The notes: a model not told the origin generated them from the letters alone. A DNA stretch of 64,000 nt from Holophagaceae bacterium (GCA_021286765.1 JAJTBS010000001.1:496001-560000), one strand, 5' to 3'; positions 1 to 8,488 are shown, numbered from the stretch's first letter. Numbers and translations are program-made.

Positions 1-617
1 AGGCCTGCACCACCGGAGGCGATGAGGGGGATGGGGAGCCGCGAGGCCTGCTCGAGCAACTGGAGGTCGAAGCCATCGCCGGTGCCGTCGCGGTCCATGG
101 AGGTGAGCAGGATCTCGCCTGCGCCGAGCTCATTCAGCTCGCAGAGCCAATCGAGGGCGGCACGCGGCGTGGGTTCGGTGCCGCCCTTCAGGAACACCCG
201 CCAGCCCAGGTCCGGGTCGCGCTTCACATCCACCGCCGCCACCACGCACTGCCGGCCGAAGGCATCCGCCAGTTCGGACACCAGGGCGGGGCGCAGGGCC
301 GCCGCCGTGTTCACGGCCACCTTGTCCGCACCGGCCCGCAGCAGGCTCCGGGCATCCTCCACCCGGGAGACGCCGCCCCCCACCGTGAAGGGGATGCTCA
401 GTTCGTGGGCCACGTCGCGCACCCAGGCTTCGCGGGTGCCGCGGTTCTCGAGGGAGGCGGCGATGTCCAGGAAGACGAGCTCGTCCGCCCCTTCGGCGTC
501 GTAACGCCGGGCCAGTTCCACGGGGTGGCCCAGGTCCCGGAGGTCCTTGAATTGCACGCCCTTCACCACGCGTCCCGCTTTCACGTCCAGGCAGGGGATG
601 ATGCGCTTGGCTGGCAT
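1..617 (-). CDS. hisF: Imidazole glycerol phosphate synthase subunit HisF (partial)
   Basis: This is the cyclase subunit of imidazole glycerol phosphate synthase. It uses ammonia from HisH to turn PRFAR into IGP and AICAR. The N-terminus reads [20 protein letters not shown], the signature HisF start with the catalytic Asp at position 11. Further in are the barrel motifs VGGGVS and [15 protein letters not shown], the latter holding the second catalytic Asp. The frame stays open to the window edge, so about 50 of the usual ~255 residues are missing. The ATG overlaps the hisA stop as TGATG, so translation is probably coupled. It is the last his gene visible in the operon. Confidence 0.96.
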   Translation of the reverse strand, partial: MPAKRIIPCLDVKAGRVVKGVQFKDLRDLGHPVELARRYDAEGADELVFLDIAASLENRGTREAWVRDVAHELSIPFTVGGGVSRVEDARSLLRAGADKVAVNTAAALRPALVSELADAFGRQCVVAAVDVKRDPDLGWRVFLKGGTEPTPRAALDWLCELNELGAGEILLTSMDRDGTGDGFDLQLLEQASRLPIPLIASGGAG

Positions 618-1330
618 CAGACACTCCCTTCCAGCGCGGGACGCAGGCGGGGGTCATCCAGGGGGATGAAGCCCTCCATCAGGGCCTTGCCGCTGATGGC
701 CCCCACCACGCCTGGAACCTCGGCCAGGGGCAGGAGGTCTGCGAGATCCTTGACACCCCCGGAGGCCTGGACGAGAAAACCTTCGCGGGCCACCCAGGCG
801 GCCGCGTGGATGCCCGGGCCTTCAAGGGTTCCATCCCGGCTGACGTCGGTCACCAGGGCGCGGTGGAAGCCTAGGCTGAGCAGGGCCTCGAAGACATCCG
901 TGGAAGCGCAGGCGCTGGGTGCCTGCCAGCCCCGGGTGACGATGCGGTCGCCCTTGAGGTCAAGGGCGGCGATGATCCGATGGCCCGAAAGGCCCTTGAG
1001 GGAGGCGGGCTGCTCCACGGCCAGGGTGCCCACCACGGCGTCGAAGCCCAGGTCCAGCACGCTCTCGATGGCGGTCCGATCCCGCAGGCCGCCCCCCAGC
1101 TGGAAGTGGACCTCCGGAAAGCGAACGGGGAAGCCGGTGAACCGGCCCTGGAGCGGCCGGCCGAAGGCGCCGTCCAGGTCCACCAGGTGGATGCGACGGG
1201 CCCCGGCCTCGGCCAGCTGGCCGACCCAGTCCTCGGGTTCCATGTCATAGAAGGTGGCCTGCTTCGGATCGCCGTGGCGCAGGCGGACAAGACGGCCCTG
1301 CATCAGGTCGAGGCTCGGGATCAGTTGCAT
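617..1330 (-). CDS. hisA: Phosphoribosyl-formimino AICAR ribotide isomerase HisA
   Basis: HisA performs the Amadori isomerisation of ProFAR to PRFAR, the fourth step of histidine synthesis. The 237-residue (beta-alpha)8 barrel starts [17 protein letters not shown], with the catalytic Asp at position 8. It carries QLGGGLR in the first half and [13 protein letters not shown] with the second catalytic Asp; VQASGGVKD follows. The ATG at 1330 was chosen because it gives the family N-terminus; the open frame extends far upstream without homology. It overlaps hisH by 10 bases and abuts hisF. The IPSLDL start is a slight variant of the common IPAIDL. Confidence 0.96.
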   Translation of the reverse strand: MQLIPSLDLMQGRLVRLRHGDPKQATFYDMEPEDWVGQLAEAGARRIHLVDLDGAFGRPLQGRFTGFPVRFPEVHFQLGGGLRDRTAIESVLDLGFDAVVGTLAVEQPASLKGLSGHRIIAALDLKGDRIVTRGWQAPSACASTDVFEALLSLGFHRALVTDVSRDGTLEGPGIHAAAWVAREGFLVQASGGVKDLADLLPLAEVPGVVGAISGKALMEGFIPLDDPRLRPALEGSV

Positions 1331-1965
1331 GGCACCTCCGGCTGCGGGGCCGACACGCCCATCCAGGCGAGGGAGGACTGGAGCAGGAGCAGGCCGGCGC
1401 GCCCGGACTTCTCGGGGTGGGGCTGGAAGCCCATGACATTTCCCCGGGCCTCCACGGCGGCGAAGGGGCGACCGTGCTCGGCCACGAAGATGGTCTCCAC
1501 GGTGGGCGCCAGGGCGTAGCTGTGGACGAAGTAGAGCCAGCCGCCGTTGGGGTCCGGCAGGCCGGGGTGGGCACGGCGCTGCTGGACCTGGCTCCAGCCC
1601 ATGTGGGGGACTTTCACGCCCGGGCCGAGGCGGCGGACGATGCCGGGGAGGAGGCCCAGGCCCGAGGCGCGCGGCGCCTCCTCGCTGCCCTCGGCAAGCA
1701 GCTGCAGCCCCAGGCAGATGCCGAGCAGGGGCCGCCCTTCCGCGACCAGGCTGGGGAGCACGCGCCACCAGCCGCGTTCGCGCAGGGAGCGCTGGGCGGC
1801 CTCGAAGTGGCCCACGCCCGGCAGCACGATCGGGCCTTCGAGCGCGGCCTGGTCGGGGGTCGCCGCCCGCAGGTAGGGTAGCCCCAGGCGGTCCAGGGCG
1901 CCCTCCAGGGAGGCCAGGTTGCCGGCGTCATAGTCGATAAGGGTGATGGCGCTGGCGTCGCTCAT
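1321..1965 (-). CDS. hisH: Imidazole glycerol phosphate synthase glutaminase subunit HisH
   Basis: HisH is the class I glutamine amidotransferase that makes ammonia for HisF. The protein has 214 residues, normal for the family. Visible motifs are the N-terminal IDYDAGNLASLEGAL, VLPGVGHFEAA, the nucleophile motif GICLGLQLL with the catalytic Cys, and the C-terminal FQPHPEKSG with the catalytic His and Glu. The start is set by the ATGA overlap with the hisB stop. HisH and HisF are separated by hisA, a common order in bacterial his operons. Confidence 0.96.
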   Translation of the reverse strand: MSDASAITLIDYDAGNLASLEGALDRLGLPYLRAATPDQAALEGPIVLPGVGHFEAAQRSLRERGWWRVLPSLVAEGRPLLGICLGLQLLAEGSEEAPRASGLGLLPGIVRRLGPGVKVPHMGWSQVQQRRAHPGLPDPNGGWLYFVHSYALAPTVETIFVAEHGRPFAAVEARGNVMGFQPHPEKSGRAGLLLLQSSLAWMGVSAPQPEVPCN

Positions 1966-2546
1966 GCGGAGAGGGTTCCCTTCGTGGAGGGCACGCCGCC
2001 GCCTTCGATGCGGGTGGCCTGCCGCAGCGCCCGCGCCAGGGCCTTGAAGAGGGCCTCGACCTTGTGATGGGTGTTCACGCCGCGCAGCAGGTCCGCGTGG
2101 ATGGCCAGCCCGCCGCGCATGGCCAGGGCCACGAAGAACTCCCGGACCATCTCCACCTGGAAACCGTCGCCGAGGATGATGTTGGGCAGCTCCGCATGGA
2201 ACTCGCACCAGGGCCGCCCGGAGAGGTCCACCACCACGCGGGCCAGCGCTTCGTCCAGCGGCACGTAGGCATGGGCGAACCGGACCAGCCCGGCCCGGTC
2301 GCCCAGGGCCTCCTTCAGGGCCTCGCCGAGGCAGAGGCCCACGTCTTCCACGAGGTGGTGGCTGTCCACGGGCAGGTCGCCCCTGGCCTCGATGTCGAGG
2401 CCGAAGCCGCCATGCCGGGCCAGCTGCATGAGCATGTGGTCGAAGTAGCCCAGGCCTGTGCGGATGCGGGCCTCGCCCCCATCCAGTTGAAGCGAGAGCT
2501 TCACCTCGGTCTCGGTGGTGGCGCGTCGAAGGCTGGCGGTCCTCAT
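1962..2546 (-). CDS. hisB: Imidazoleglycerol-phosphate dehydratase HisB (monofunctional)
   Basis: HisB dehydrates IGP to imidazole acetol phosphate. The 194-residue protein is only the dehydratase domain, with the metal-binding signatures DSHHLVEDVG and the C-terminal NTHHKVEALFKA. It lacks the N-terminal HAD phosphatase half found in the bifunctional HisB of enteric bacteria, so histidinol-phosphate phosphatase must come from elsewhere; the neighbouring HisC-HAD fusion is the obvious candidate. It has ATGA overlaps with both hisC upstream and hisH downstream. Confidence 0.96.
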   Translation of the reverse strand: MRTASLRRATTETEVKLSLQLDGGEARIRTGLGYFDHMLMQLARHGGFGLDIEARGDLPVDSHHLVEDVGLCLGEALKEALGDRAGLVRFAHAYVPLDEALARVVVDLSGRPWCEFHAELPNIILGDGFQVEMVREFFVALAMRGGLAIHADLLRGVNTHHKVEALFKALARALRQATRIEGGGVPSTKGTLSA

Positions 2547-4306
2547 GATGGCTCCTGGTTCAGCATCGGCAGGAAATCGGGCAGGCTCGCGGATTGACCA
2601 TCGCCGGGTCCGCAGAACCGCGCGCGGTCGGGGCCCACGCCCACGAAGCGCCAGGCCAGCTCCGGCCGCTGGGCGGCGGCGGCCTGCAGGCAGCGCGCAT
2701 CGTCCACGGTATCGCCCACGAACACGATCTCCTCGGCGCGGAAGGCATCGGCCAGCTGCAGAAGACCGGCGGGTTCCGGCTTGCGGAGGTGGGGCGCGGC
2801 ATCGCAGATGGCGGGCAGCTGGAAGCCCAGGACACGCCAGGCGAGTTCCAGTTCTTCGGGTGGGCGCCCGGTCAGGATGGCCAGATCCCAGCCCGTGGCC
2901 TGGAGCTCGGGTAGGGAGACGAGGGGTCGCTCCATGTGGATGGTGTCGGCGTAGTGCTTCTGCACCACGGCCTGGGCCACAGGCTCAAGGGCCTGGAAGC
3001 GGGCTTCCAGTTCCGGGAAGCCCTGGCCTGTGGCGCCCCGCACGCGCGGCAGCAGACCCTCATCGCCATACGCTTCCGCGAGGGCCAGCGCCCCGGCCGC
3101 GAGGCGGAAATCGTTGTTGAAGCCCCCCAGGCGCTTGAAGGCCAGATAGAGCTCATCGGACCAGGGCAGAGTGGGGCGCAGCTCGGCCAGGGCGCGGGCC
3201 ACGGCTTCCGCGAAGCTGCGGTCGGCATCGATGAGGACGCCATCGATGTCGAGGACCAGCAGGCGTCGCCGGGTTCGCGGGCCGGGTGGCGGCAGGGTGG
3301 ACCCCAGGGCGGAGGCCACGCGCGCCGCCGCGGTCTCGGTGCCAAGGGTGACTCGCGCCGCGTCTGCGCCTGGCAGGCGCCGCACCTTGAGCCCCGCGGC
3401 CTCCAGCGTGTCCGAGGGATCCGGTGAGAGGTGGAGGAAGTTCCCCGCGCTGGGCGCGGCGCGATGGATGGCGAGGGCGGAGGCGAGTCGGTCGCGCCGC
3501 TCGGGCACGGCACGCACGGCAGCCTCGAAGTCGGCGGCGAAATCCAGGGCCACGTCCAGAGCCTCGAGGCTGGCGGTGGGCAGGGAGTAGGGCAGCTGAA
3601 GGGTGGCGAGCTTCGAGATCAGGGCGGGATGGCCCACCAGGTAGCCGAGCCGCCAGGCGGCGGAGGCCAGGGCTTTGCTGAATGTGCGCAGCAGCACCAC
3701 GTTCGGATAGCGGTCCACGGCCAGGCGGTGGGTGGCCGGAGCGAACTCGGCGTAGGCCTCATCCAGCACCACCAGGGGTGGCTCGGGTCGGGCGGCGGCA
3801 GCTGCCAGCAGCGGCTCCAAGGCTTCGGCCGGGAGCCAGGCGCCCGTGGGATTGTTGGGCAGGGTGAGCCAGACCTGGCGGCAGTCCAGGGCGCTGAACC
3901 AGGGCTCCAGCGGGAAACCGGTGCCCTGGGGCACCAGCCGCACGCGGCCCCCGTGGCGCCGCACCAGCAAGGGGTAGAGGCTGAAGCCGGGATCGGGAAT
4001 CGCCACCAACTCGCCGGCGCTGAGCCCGGCCATGGCCACCAGGTCCAGCAACGCGCCGCTGGAGGGACCCAGCAGCAGGCCGCCCTCCGGCGCGCCCAGG
4101 CGCCTGCAGAGCCGCTCCGTGAGTTCGGCCTGGCGCTCGGGATAGTGGTGGAAGGGAATGTCGCGAAGCCGCGCCAGCAGGGCGTTCCGGGGCGCTTCGG
4201 GCCAGTCCTGGGCCGGCTCGTTCATGTGCAGGCGCACCCCCGTGGGCGGCTCGGGGGGCCGCTGGTAGGCGGGCAGGTCAGACAGATCAGGTCGCAGCAG
4301 GGACAT
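2543..4306 (-). CDS. hisC: HisC aminotransferase fused to a HAD phosphatase domain
   Basis: This 587-residue protein has two domains. Residues ~20-335 are a PLP fold-type I histidinol-phosphate aminotransferase: LPNNPTGAW near 149-157, DEAYAEF near 182, the PLP lysine in TFSKALAS (Lys211) and a late ARVTLGT. Residues ~347-587 are a complete HAD hydrolase: motif I VLDIDGVL (Asp353, Asp355), motif II ILTGR (Thr479), motif III RKPEP (Lys509), motif IV GDTVDD (Asp532, Asp535/536), with a helical cap between I and II (subfamily I). HisC makes histidinol phosphate, and the next enzyme needed is a phosphatase that is otherwise absent from this operon. I infer the HAD half is that enzyme; this is not proven. 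The start at 4306 gives the HisC N-terminus; the frame upstream is non-homologous. Confidence 0.92.
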   Translation of the reverse strand: MSLLRPDLSDLPAYQRPPEPPTGVRLHMNEPAQDWPEAPRNALLARLRDIPFHHYPERQAELTERLCRRLGAPEGGLLLGPSSGALLDLVAMAGLSAGELVAIPDPGFSLYPLLVRRHGGRVRLVPQGTGFPLEPWFSALDCRQVWLTLPNNPTGAWLPAEALEPLLAAAAARPEPPLVVLDEAYAEFAPATHRLAVDRYPNVVLLRTFSKALASAAWRLGYLVGHPALISKLATLQLPYSLPTASLEALDVALDFAADFEAAVRAVPERRDRLASALAIHRAAPSAGNFLHLSPDPSDTLEAAGLKVRRLPGADAARVTLGTETAAARVASALGSTLPPPGPRTRRRLLVLDIDGVLIDADRSFAEAVARALAELRPTLPWSDELYLAFKRLGGFNNDFRLAAGALALAEAYGDEGLLPRVRGATGQGFPELEARFQALEPVAQAVVQKHYADTIHMERPLVSLPELQATGWDLAILTGRPPEELELAWRVLGFQLPAICDAAPHLRKPEPAGLLQLADAFRAEEIVFVGDTVDDARCLQAAAAQRPELAWRFVGVGPDRARFCGPGDGQSASLPDFLPMLNQEPS

Positions 4307-4363
4307 GGGTGGCTCGAGTTGAGGGTAGGAGAAAACTGAGCTTCTTTGGGAGAGAAGCGGAAC

Positions 4364-4388
4364 GGAACGCCGGCGATACAGGCGTTCC
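4364..4388 (-). terminator. Hairpin between hisD and hisC
   Basis: An inverted repeat, GGAACGCC at 4364-4371 and GGCGTTCC at 4381-4388, begins at the base after the hisD stop. A second short hairpin (GCTTCT/AGAAGC, 4340-4358) follows on the same strand. No run of T is present, so it may be a partial terminator or a processing/stability element in the 82-base hisD-hisC gap, the only real gap within the his operon. Confidence 0.35.
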
Positions 4389-5726
4389 CTAAGGGTGATG
4401 GTGGCCGCGGAGGGCGGCGCTGCGGCCGTGGTGGGTGAGGCCCTCTGCTTCGGCCAGTCGCTCCACCCAGGGGGCCATGGCGGCGGCATCGGCTGCGGAC
4501 AGGCGCAACAGGCTCTGCCGCTTGAGGAAGGTGGCCACGCCCAAGGGGCTGGTGTAGCGGGCGCTGCGGTCCGTGGGCAGCACGTGGTTCGGTCCGGCAC
4601 CGTAGTCCCCGAAGGCCTCGGCGCTGGCGGTTCCGATGAACACGGCGCCTGCGGTGGTGAGCGAGGGGAGCCAGGTCTCCGGATCCCCCACGCAGAGCTC
4701 CAGGTGCTCCGGGGCCCAGGCCTGGGCCAAGGCGATGGCCAGATCGCGACTGGCGCAGACGAGCCGCCCGTGGCTGGCCAGGCTTTGTTCGAGGATCGCG
4801 CGGCGGGGCGAGGCGGCCACGCGGGTCTGGAGCTCGATCGCCACTGCGTCGAGCAGAGGACGGTCGGCGCTCACCAGCACGGCGGCGGCGTCCGGGTCGT
4901 GCTCGGCCTGGGCCATCAGATCTTCAGCAAGCCAGGCGGGGTCGGCGCTGCCGTCTGCGAGGACGAGCAGCTCCGTGGGGCCCGCCAGGGCATCGATGCC
5001 GCAGGTGCCGATGAGCTGCCGCTTGGCTTCCGCCACGAAGCGGTTGCCGGGTCCGGCGATGAGGTCCACCGCGGGTTCCCCGAAGGCCAGCCAGGCGAGA
5101 GCCTGGGCCCCACCGAAGGGGTAGAGTTCGGCGAGCCCCAGTTCTGCGGCGCAAGCCAGCACCAATGGATCCACACCCCAGGCGCCAGGCAGGGTGACGG
5201 CAGGCTTGGGCGGCGTCACCCCTACGATGCGACCGACGCCGGCCACCTGGGCGGGGATCACGGTCATGGCCAGGGTGGAGGGATAGAAGGCCCGGCCGCC
5301 GGGGATGTAGACACCGGCGGTTTTCAAGGCGCACCAGCGTTCGCCCACCATGCCGCCGCCGGGCAGGGGCACCTCCAGGTCCAGCAGGCAGCCGCGCTGG
5401 CCTTCGGCGAAGCGGCGGATGTTGGCGATCATTGCGCGGAGGGCAGCCATGAGCGCAGGCTGCTGGTGGTCCAGGTCGGCCCGGGCGGATTCCAGGGCGG
5501 ACTGGGGGATGCGCAGGCACGCGGGATCCAGGCGGACGCCGTCCAGGCGCTCCGTCCAGCCCAGTACCGCGGGCAGCCCGTTCCGGCGCACGTCCGCCAG
5601 GATGGCCATCACGGCCTCCCGCGTGTTTGCCTCGCTCTCCCCGTTCCTGGCCAGTGCGGCCACCCATCCAGGCAGGTCCGCCCGGTTCGTCAGGTCAGTG
5701 ATGGGGATGAAGTAACACCTATGCAC
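4389..5726 (-). CDS. hisD: Histidinol dehydrogenase HisD
   Basis: HisD performs the last two oxidations from histidinol to histidine with NAD and zinc. The 445-residue protein carries IAGPGNRFVAEAKRQL, the AEHDPDA segment and GAGPNHVLPT, all expected in the family, with length slightly above the usual ~430. The start is a GTG at 5726 giving MHRCYFIPITDL; the only purine-rich run (GAGG) is very close to it, so the start is less certain than the gene. It is the first gene of the his operon seen here. hisG, hisI and hisE are not in the window. Confidence 0.95.
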   Translation of the reverse strand: MHRCYFIPITDLTNRADLPGWVAALARNGESEANTREAVMAILADVRRNGLPAVLGWTERLDGVRLDPACLRIPQSALESARADLDHQQPALMAALRAMIANIRRFAEGQRGCLLDLEVPLPGGGMVGERWCALKTAGVYIPGGRAFYPSTLAMTVIPAQVAGVGRIVGVTPPKPAVTLPGAWGVDPLVLACAAELGLAELYPFGGAQALAWLAFGEPAVDLIAGPGNRFVAEAKRQLIGTCGIDALAGPTELLVLADGSADPAWLAEDLMAQAEHDPDAAAVLVSADRPLLDAVAIELQTRVAASPRRAILEQSLASHGRLVCASRDLAIALAQAWAPEHLELCVGDPETWLPSLTTAGAVFIGTASAEAFGDYGAGPNHVLPTDRSARYTSPLGVATFLKRQSLLRLSAADAAAMAPWVERLAEAEGLTHHGRSAALRGHHHP

Positions 5727-5800
5727 CTCGGAGGTGAAGGATCCAGCCTGCCAGCTTCAGGGCGTCCGTCGCAACAGCAAAGGGCCCGCGACCGGAAGAT

Positions 5801-6709
5801 TCAAGCGGGTTGCGCGACCAGCGGATGGAAGAAGAAGCTGACGTTGGCGGGCTCGGCGTCTTCGGTCCACTCCCAGCAGCCGGGATCGGCGAGGATGGCC
5901 TGCGCCAGGGCTACATGCATGGCGTGGCCGGCGGCGTGGGCTTCCACCAGACCCATCAGGGGCGCGCCCAGCAGGGCCAGATCGCCCACCAGGTCGAGCA
6001 TCTTGTGGCGGACCGCTTCATCCTCGTAGCGCAGGGACTCGTTCAGGGGGCCGTCAGCTCCGAAGACCACGGCATTGTCCAGGCTGCCGCCGAGGGCCAA
6101 ACCCCGGGCGCGCATCATGTCGATCTCCTGGGCCAGGCAGAAGGTGCGGGCCGCGCCCAGCTCCCGGCGGTACTTCTCCGGCGTGAGGCTCAGCTCGCGG
6201 CTCTGGCGGCCCAGGGCGGGGATGGGAAAGTCGATGACATAGCGGAGGCGGAAACCGTCGAAGGGGAGGGCGCGGATCCAGCGGTCGCCATTCCGGATCT
6301 CCAAAGGGCGGGTGATCTTCATGAAGCGGCGGCGGCCTTCGAGGCCCTGCACGCCGGCTTCGAGGATGGCGTCCACCCAGGGGGCGGCGCTGCCATCCAG
6401 GATGGGCAGCTCCTCGGCGTCCACTTCGATGCGGAGGTGCTCCACTTCCAGGCCAGACAGGGCGGAGAGCAGGTGCTCGATGGTTTGGAGCCGTACGCCA
6501 TCCTTCACCAGGGTGGTGGCCAGGACCAGGTCGCCTGCGAGGTCGGCCTTGGCGGGGATCTCCGTCCCGGTGGGCGTGTGCACGAAGAGAAGGCCCGAAG
6601 GGCTGGCCACCGGCACCAGGCGCACTGAGCAGGGGCGGTTGCCATGCAGGCCATGGCCCGAGATCGTGATCTCGCGGCTCAGGGTCTGGGGCGTGGTGCA
6701 TCGGGGCAT
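5801..6709 (-). CDS. lpxC: UDP-3-O-acyl-N-acetylglucosamine deacetylase LpxC
   Basis: LpxC is the zinc deacetylase that commits UDP-GlcNAc derivatives to lipid A synthesis, so the cell should have a Gram-negative outer membrane. The 302-residue protein shows SGHGLHGNRP near the start, the zinc His in TIEHLLSAL, and the second zinc pair in VRHKMLDLVGDLALLG. The catalytic Glu lies just before it, and a late HAAGHAMH segment is present. The ATG at 6709 is preferred because GCGAGG lies seven bases upstream; a TTG at 6724 is possible. It precedes hisD by 74 bases and may share its transcript. Confidence 0.96.
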   Translation of the reverse strand: MPRCTTPQTLSREITISGHGLHGNRPCSVRLVPVASPSGLLFVHTPTGTEIPAKADLAGDLVLATTLVKDGVRLQTIEHLLSALSGLEVEHLRIEVDAEELPILDGSAAPWVDAILEAGVQGLEGRRRFMKITRPLEIRNGDRWIRALPFDGFRLRYVIDFPIPALGRQSRELSLTPEKYRRELGAARTFCLAQEIDMMRARGLALGGSLDNAVVFGADGPLNESLRYEDEAVRHKMLDLVGDLALLGAPLMGLVEAHAAGHAMHVALAQAILADPGCWEWTEDAEPANVSFFFHPLVAQPA

Positions 6710-6756
6710 GGATGGGCCTCGCAAGCCACCAAGCCATTTCCATGCCGTTTATTTGT

Positions 6757-6770
6757 TTGATTTATTTCAA
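6757..6770. promoter_or_regulatory. FNR/CRP-like half-palindrome upstream of lpxC
   Basis: TTGATTTATTTCAA matches the TTGAT-N4-ATCAA arrangement of FNR sites in nine of ten positions. It lies in a marked AT-rich island (6748-6778) about 48 bases upstream of the lpxC start. The island is likely the lpxC promoter region. The binding-site reading is weak because AT-rich DNA produces such matches by chance. Confidence 0.25.
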
Positions 6771-6796
6771 TATTTAGACAGCGATGAAAGAACCGC

Positions 6797-6828
6797 GTGT
6801 GTGGGTTGGGCCACCACACACTGTGGTG
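6797..6828 (-). terminator. Overlapping hairpins downstream of ispD
   Basis: GTGTGTGG (6797-6804) pairs with CCACACAC (6814-6821), and CACCACA (6812-6818) pairs with TGTGGTG (6822-6828), two alternative stems directly after the ispD stop. A short T-rich stretch follows on the minus strand. This is a possible terminator. Confidence 0.35.
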
Positions 6829-6830
6829 CC

Positions 6831-7535
6831 TCAGCGGCGCCGGGCCCGCTCCCAGTCCTCGGGGGTGGTGAGCTTCAAGTTCGAGCTTGGGCTGGGGATG
6901 AGCTTCACGGCCAGGCCAAGGCGCTCGAGCAGGGTCGCGTCATCGGTGGCGAGGAACTCGGCATGGTAGGCCGCCTCGAAGGCATGGAGCCAGGTGCCAA
7001 GCCGGGCGATCTGGGGGGTCTGGGCTCGGTAGAACTCCTCCCGGGGTTCGGTGCGCAGCACTCGGCCGAGGGGATCCACGCGTTTGAGGGTATCGGTGGA
7101 AGGTTCGCCCAGCAGGACGCCGTCGAACCGGTTGAGAGTCTCCAGGGCTTCCCAGAGGGGAGCCGCCGGCGGGAAGGGCCGCACCGCATCGTGGATCATC
7201 ACCGGTGCCAGGGGCAGGTCCGGCAGGGTTCGCAGGGCAAGCCAGACGGACTCCTGACGGGTCTCGCCGCCCGGAACGACCGTGCACGGAACCTGGAACG
7301 ACCAGCTGCGGGCCTCCTCCAGGTGGGATTCGGGAACGGCCAGGGCGATTCCGGCGAGCCGGGGCATGCCGGGGGCCAGGAAGGCCTCGACGGTCACCTG
7401 CAGGAGGGGACGGCCATCCCAGTCGCGGAACTGCTTGGGCAGACCGCCGCCCATGCGCATGCCTCGCCCACCGGCGGGGATGACCAGGAAGGGGCGCAGG
7501 GGATCAGCGCTGGCGGGTGATGAAGGGTTCGACAC
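6831..7535 (-). CDS. ispD: 2-C-methyl-D-erythritol 4-phosphate cytidylyltransferase IspD
   Basis: IspD couples CTP to MEP in the non-mevalonate isoprenoid pathway. The 234-residue protein has the nucleotide-binding start VIPAGGRGMRMGGGLPKQF, the HDAVRPF motif and FYRAQTPQ, followed by ATDDATLLERLG. The start is a GTG at 7535 with AAGGA five bases upstream; it lies inside the 3' end of rlpA (32-base overlap), so the two are probably co-translated. No ispF is adjacent. Confidence 0.95.
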   Translation of the reverse strand: MSNPSSPASADPLRPFLVIPAGGRGMRMGGGLPKQFRDWDGRPLLQVTVEAFLAPGMPRLAGIALAVPESHLEEARSWSFQVPCTVVPGGETRQESVWLALRTLPDLPLAPVMIHDAVRPFPPAAPLWEALETLNRFDGVLLGEPSTDTLKRVDPLGRVLRTEPREEFYRAQTPQIARLGTWLHAFEAAYHAEFLATDDATLLERLGLAVKLIPSPSSNLKLTTPEDWERARRR

Positions 7536-8226
7536 CGCGATCCTTCAGGAGCTTGGCGATCTGCTCGGCGGCCTGCTCGGCGTCCTGGCGGGTGGTGTAG
7601 CTCCCGACCCGGACCCGCTTGACCGACAGCCCCCCGCGCGTGACGGCGCTTTGCAGGGTGACGACGCCGAAGGTGTTTTCAAGTTCCTTTGTAAGTAATT
7701 GGATATTCTTTGGATCGGTGAGTGATGCCACCTGCACGACATAGGGGTCGCCCTGGCTGCTGACGGCGTCCAGGGCCACGGGGAGACCCATGGCATCCAC
7801 GGACCTCAGCCGGACCCTGGAGGTTCCCTGTCCGAGAAAGCCCAGCTCCTGGGCGCCCCGGCGAGAGAGGTCGAGGATCCTGCCTTTGATGAAGGGGCCC
7901 CGGTCGTTGACCCGCAGGACGGTCCGCTTGCGGTTCTCCAGGTTCTCGACCTCCACGAAGCTGCCGAGGGGGAGCGTCCGGTGGGCGCAGGTGTACTGCT
8001 CTGGGTCGAATATTTCCCCATTGGCGGTAGGCCGGCCGGAGAATCCATCATCCTCACCGCCATACCAGCTGGCCACGCCCTCTTCCACGTAGGCCTGGGC
8101 ATCCTGGGTGTTCACTCCGTTCCTGGAGCTGGCGCTGGACTCGGGGATGGAGCCCGGGGGCCGGGTGCAGTGGAGCGTGAAGCTGAGGATGACCAGGGTG
8201 GCCACCCGGGGGGTGCTCCAGCGCAT
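7504..8226 (-). CDS. rlpA: RlpA-like lipoprotein with SPOR domain
   Basis: RlpA proteins are envelope lytic transglycosylases or septal lipoproteins that act on denuded peptidoglycan. The double-psi barrel is recognised by GVASWYGGEDDGFSGRPTANGE and LRVNDRGPFIKGRILDLSRRGA. The C-terminal ~70 residues, beginning GDPYVVQVASLTD, look like a SPOR peptidoglycan-binding domain. The chosen ATG starts a signal peptide ending in FTLHC, a lipobox with an unusual His before the Cys. An ATG at 8349 has a better ribosome site (GTGGAG) and would add 41 residues in front of the signal segment, so the start is uncertain. Confidence 0.88.
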   Translation of the reverse strand: MRWSTPRVATLVILSFTLHCTRPPGSIPESSASSRNGVNTQDAQAYVEEGVASWYGGEDDGFSGRPTANGEIFDPEQYTCAHRTLPLGSFVEVENLENRKRTVLRVNDRGPFIKGRILDLSRRGAQELGFLGQGTSRVRLRSVDAMGLPVALDAVSSQGDPYVVQVASLTDPKNIQLLTKELENTFGVVTLQSAVTRGGLSVKRVRVGSYTTRQDAEQAAEQIAKLLKDRGVEPFITRQR

Positions 8227-8404
8227 GAGCCTGAGGAAGCCGCCCTTGCCTGGCTCCACCGGGGCTGGAGGATCGAAGGCGATCTGGATCTCGTGGATCC
8301 ACGAGACACAGGCCTGACTCCAGTTGGTGGGATGGAAGGGGGAAGGCATCGGACTCCACAAAGATCATTTGGCCGTAACTTAATGGACCAGCTCGTATAC
8401 ATAT

Positions 8405-8435
8405 AAAGTATGCGCGCGTTTAGATCGTTTGTAAA
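8405..8435 (-). promoter_or_regulatory. Candidate promoter for rlpA-ispD
   Basis: On the minus strand, TTTACA (8430-8435) is followed after 19 bases by TACTTT (8405-8410); the shifted ATACTT gives 18. It lies in the AT-rich gap 8362-8488 upstream of rlpA. Spacing is slightly long. Confidence 0.35.
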
Positions 8436-8451
8436 GGACCGGCATTGCAAT

Positions 8452-8470
8452 AGTGCATATATCGTGCACT
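8452..8470. promoter_or_regulatory. Operator-like palindrome upstream of rlpA
   Basis: AGTGCA and TGCACT flank a 7-base TATATCG centre in the same AT-rich gap, about 20 bases upstream of the candidate rlpA -35 element. A dimeric regulator could bind here; nothing in the window names one. Confidence 0.3.
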
Positions 8471-8488
8471 TGTTTCGTTTAGCAGGAG

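Noticed and set aside
5727-5800. Histidine attenuator (leader peptide with His codons) before hisD
   Set aside because: No run of His codons and no alternative stem with T run is present in the 74-base gap.
4395-6029. A 544-codon plus-strand frame across hisD and lpxC
   Set aside because: It runs antisense across two recognised genes and their gap and has no known motif.
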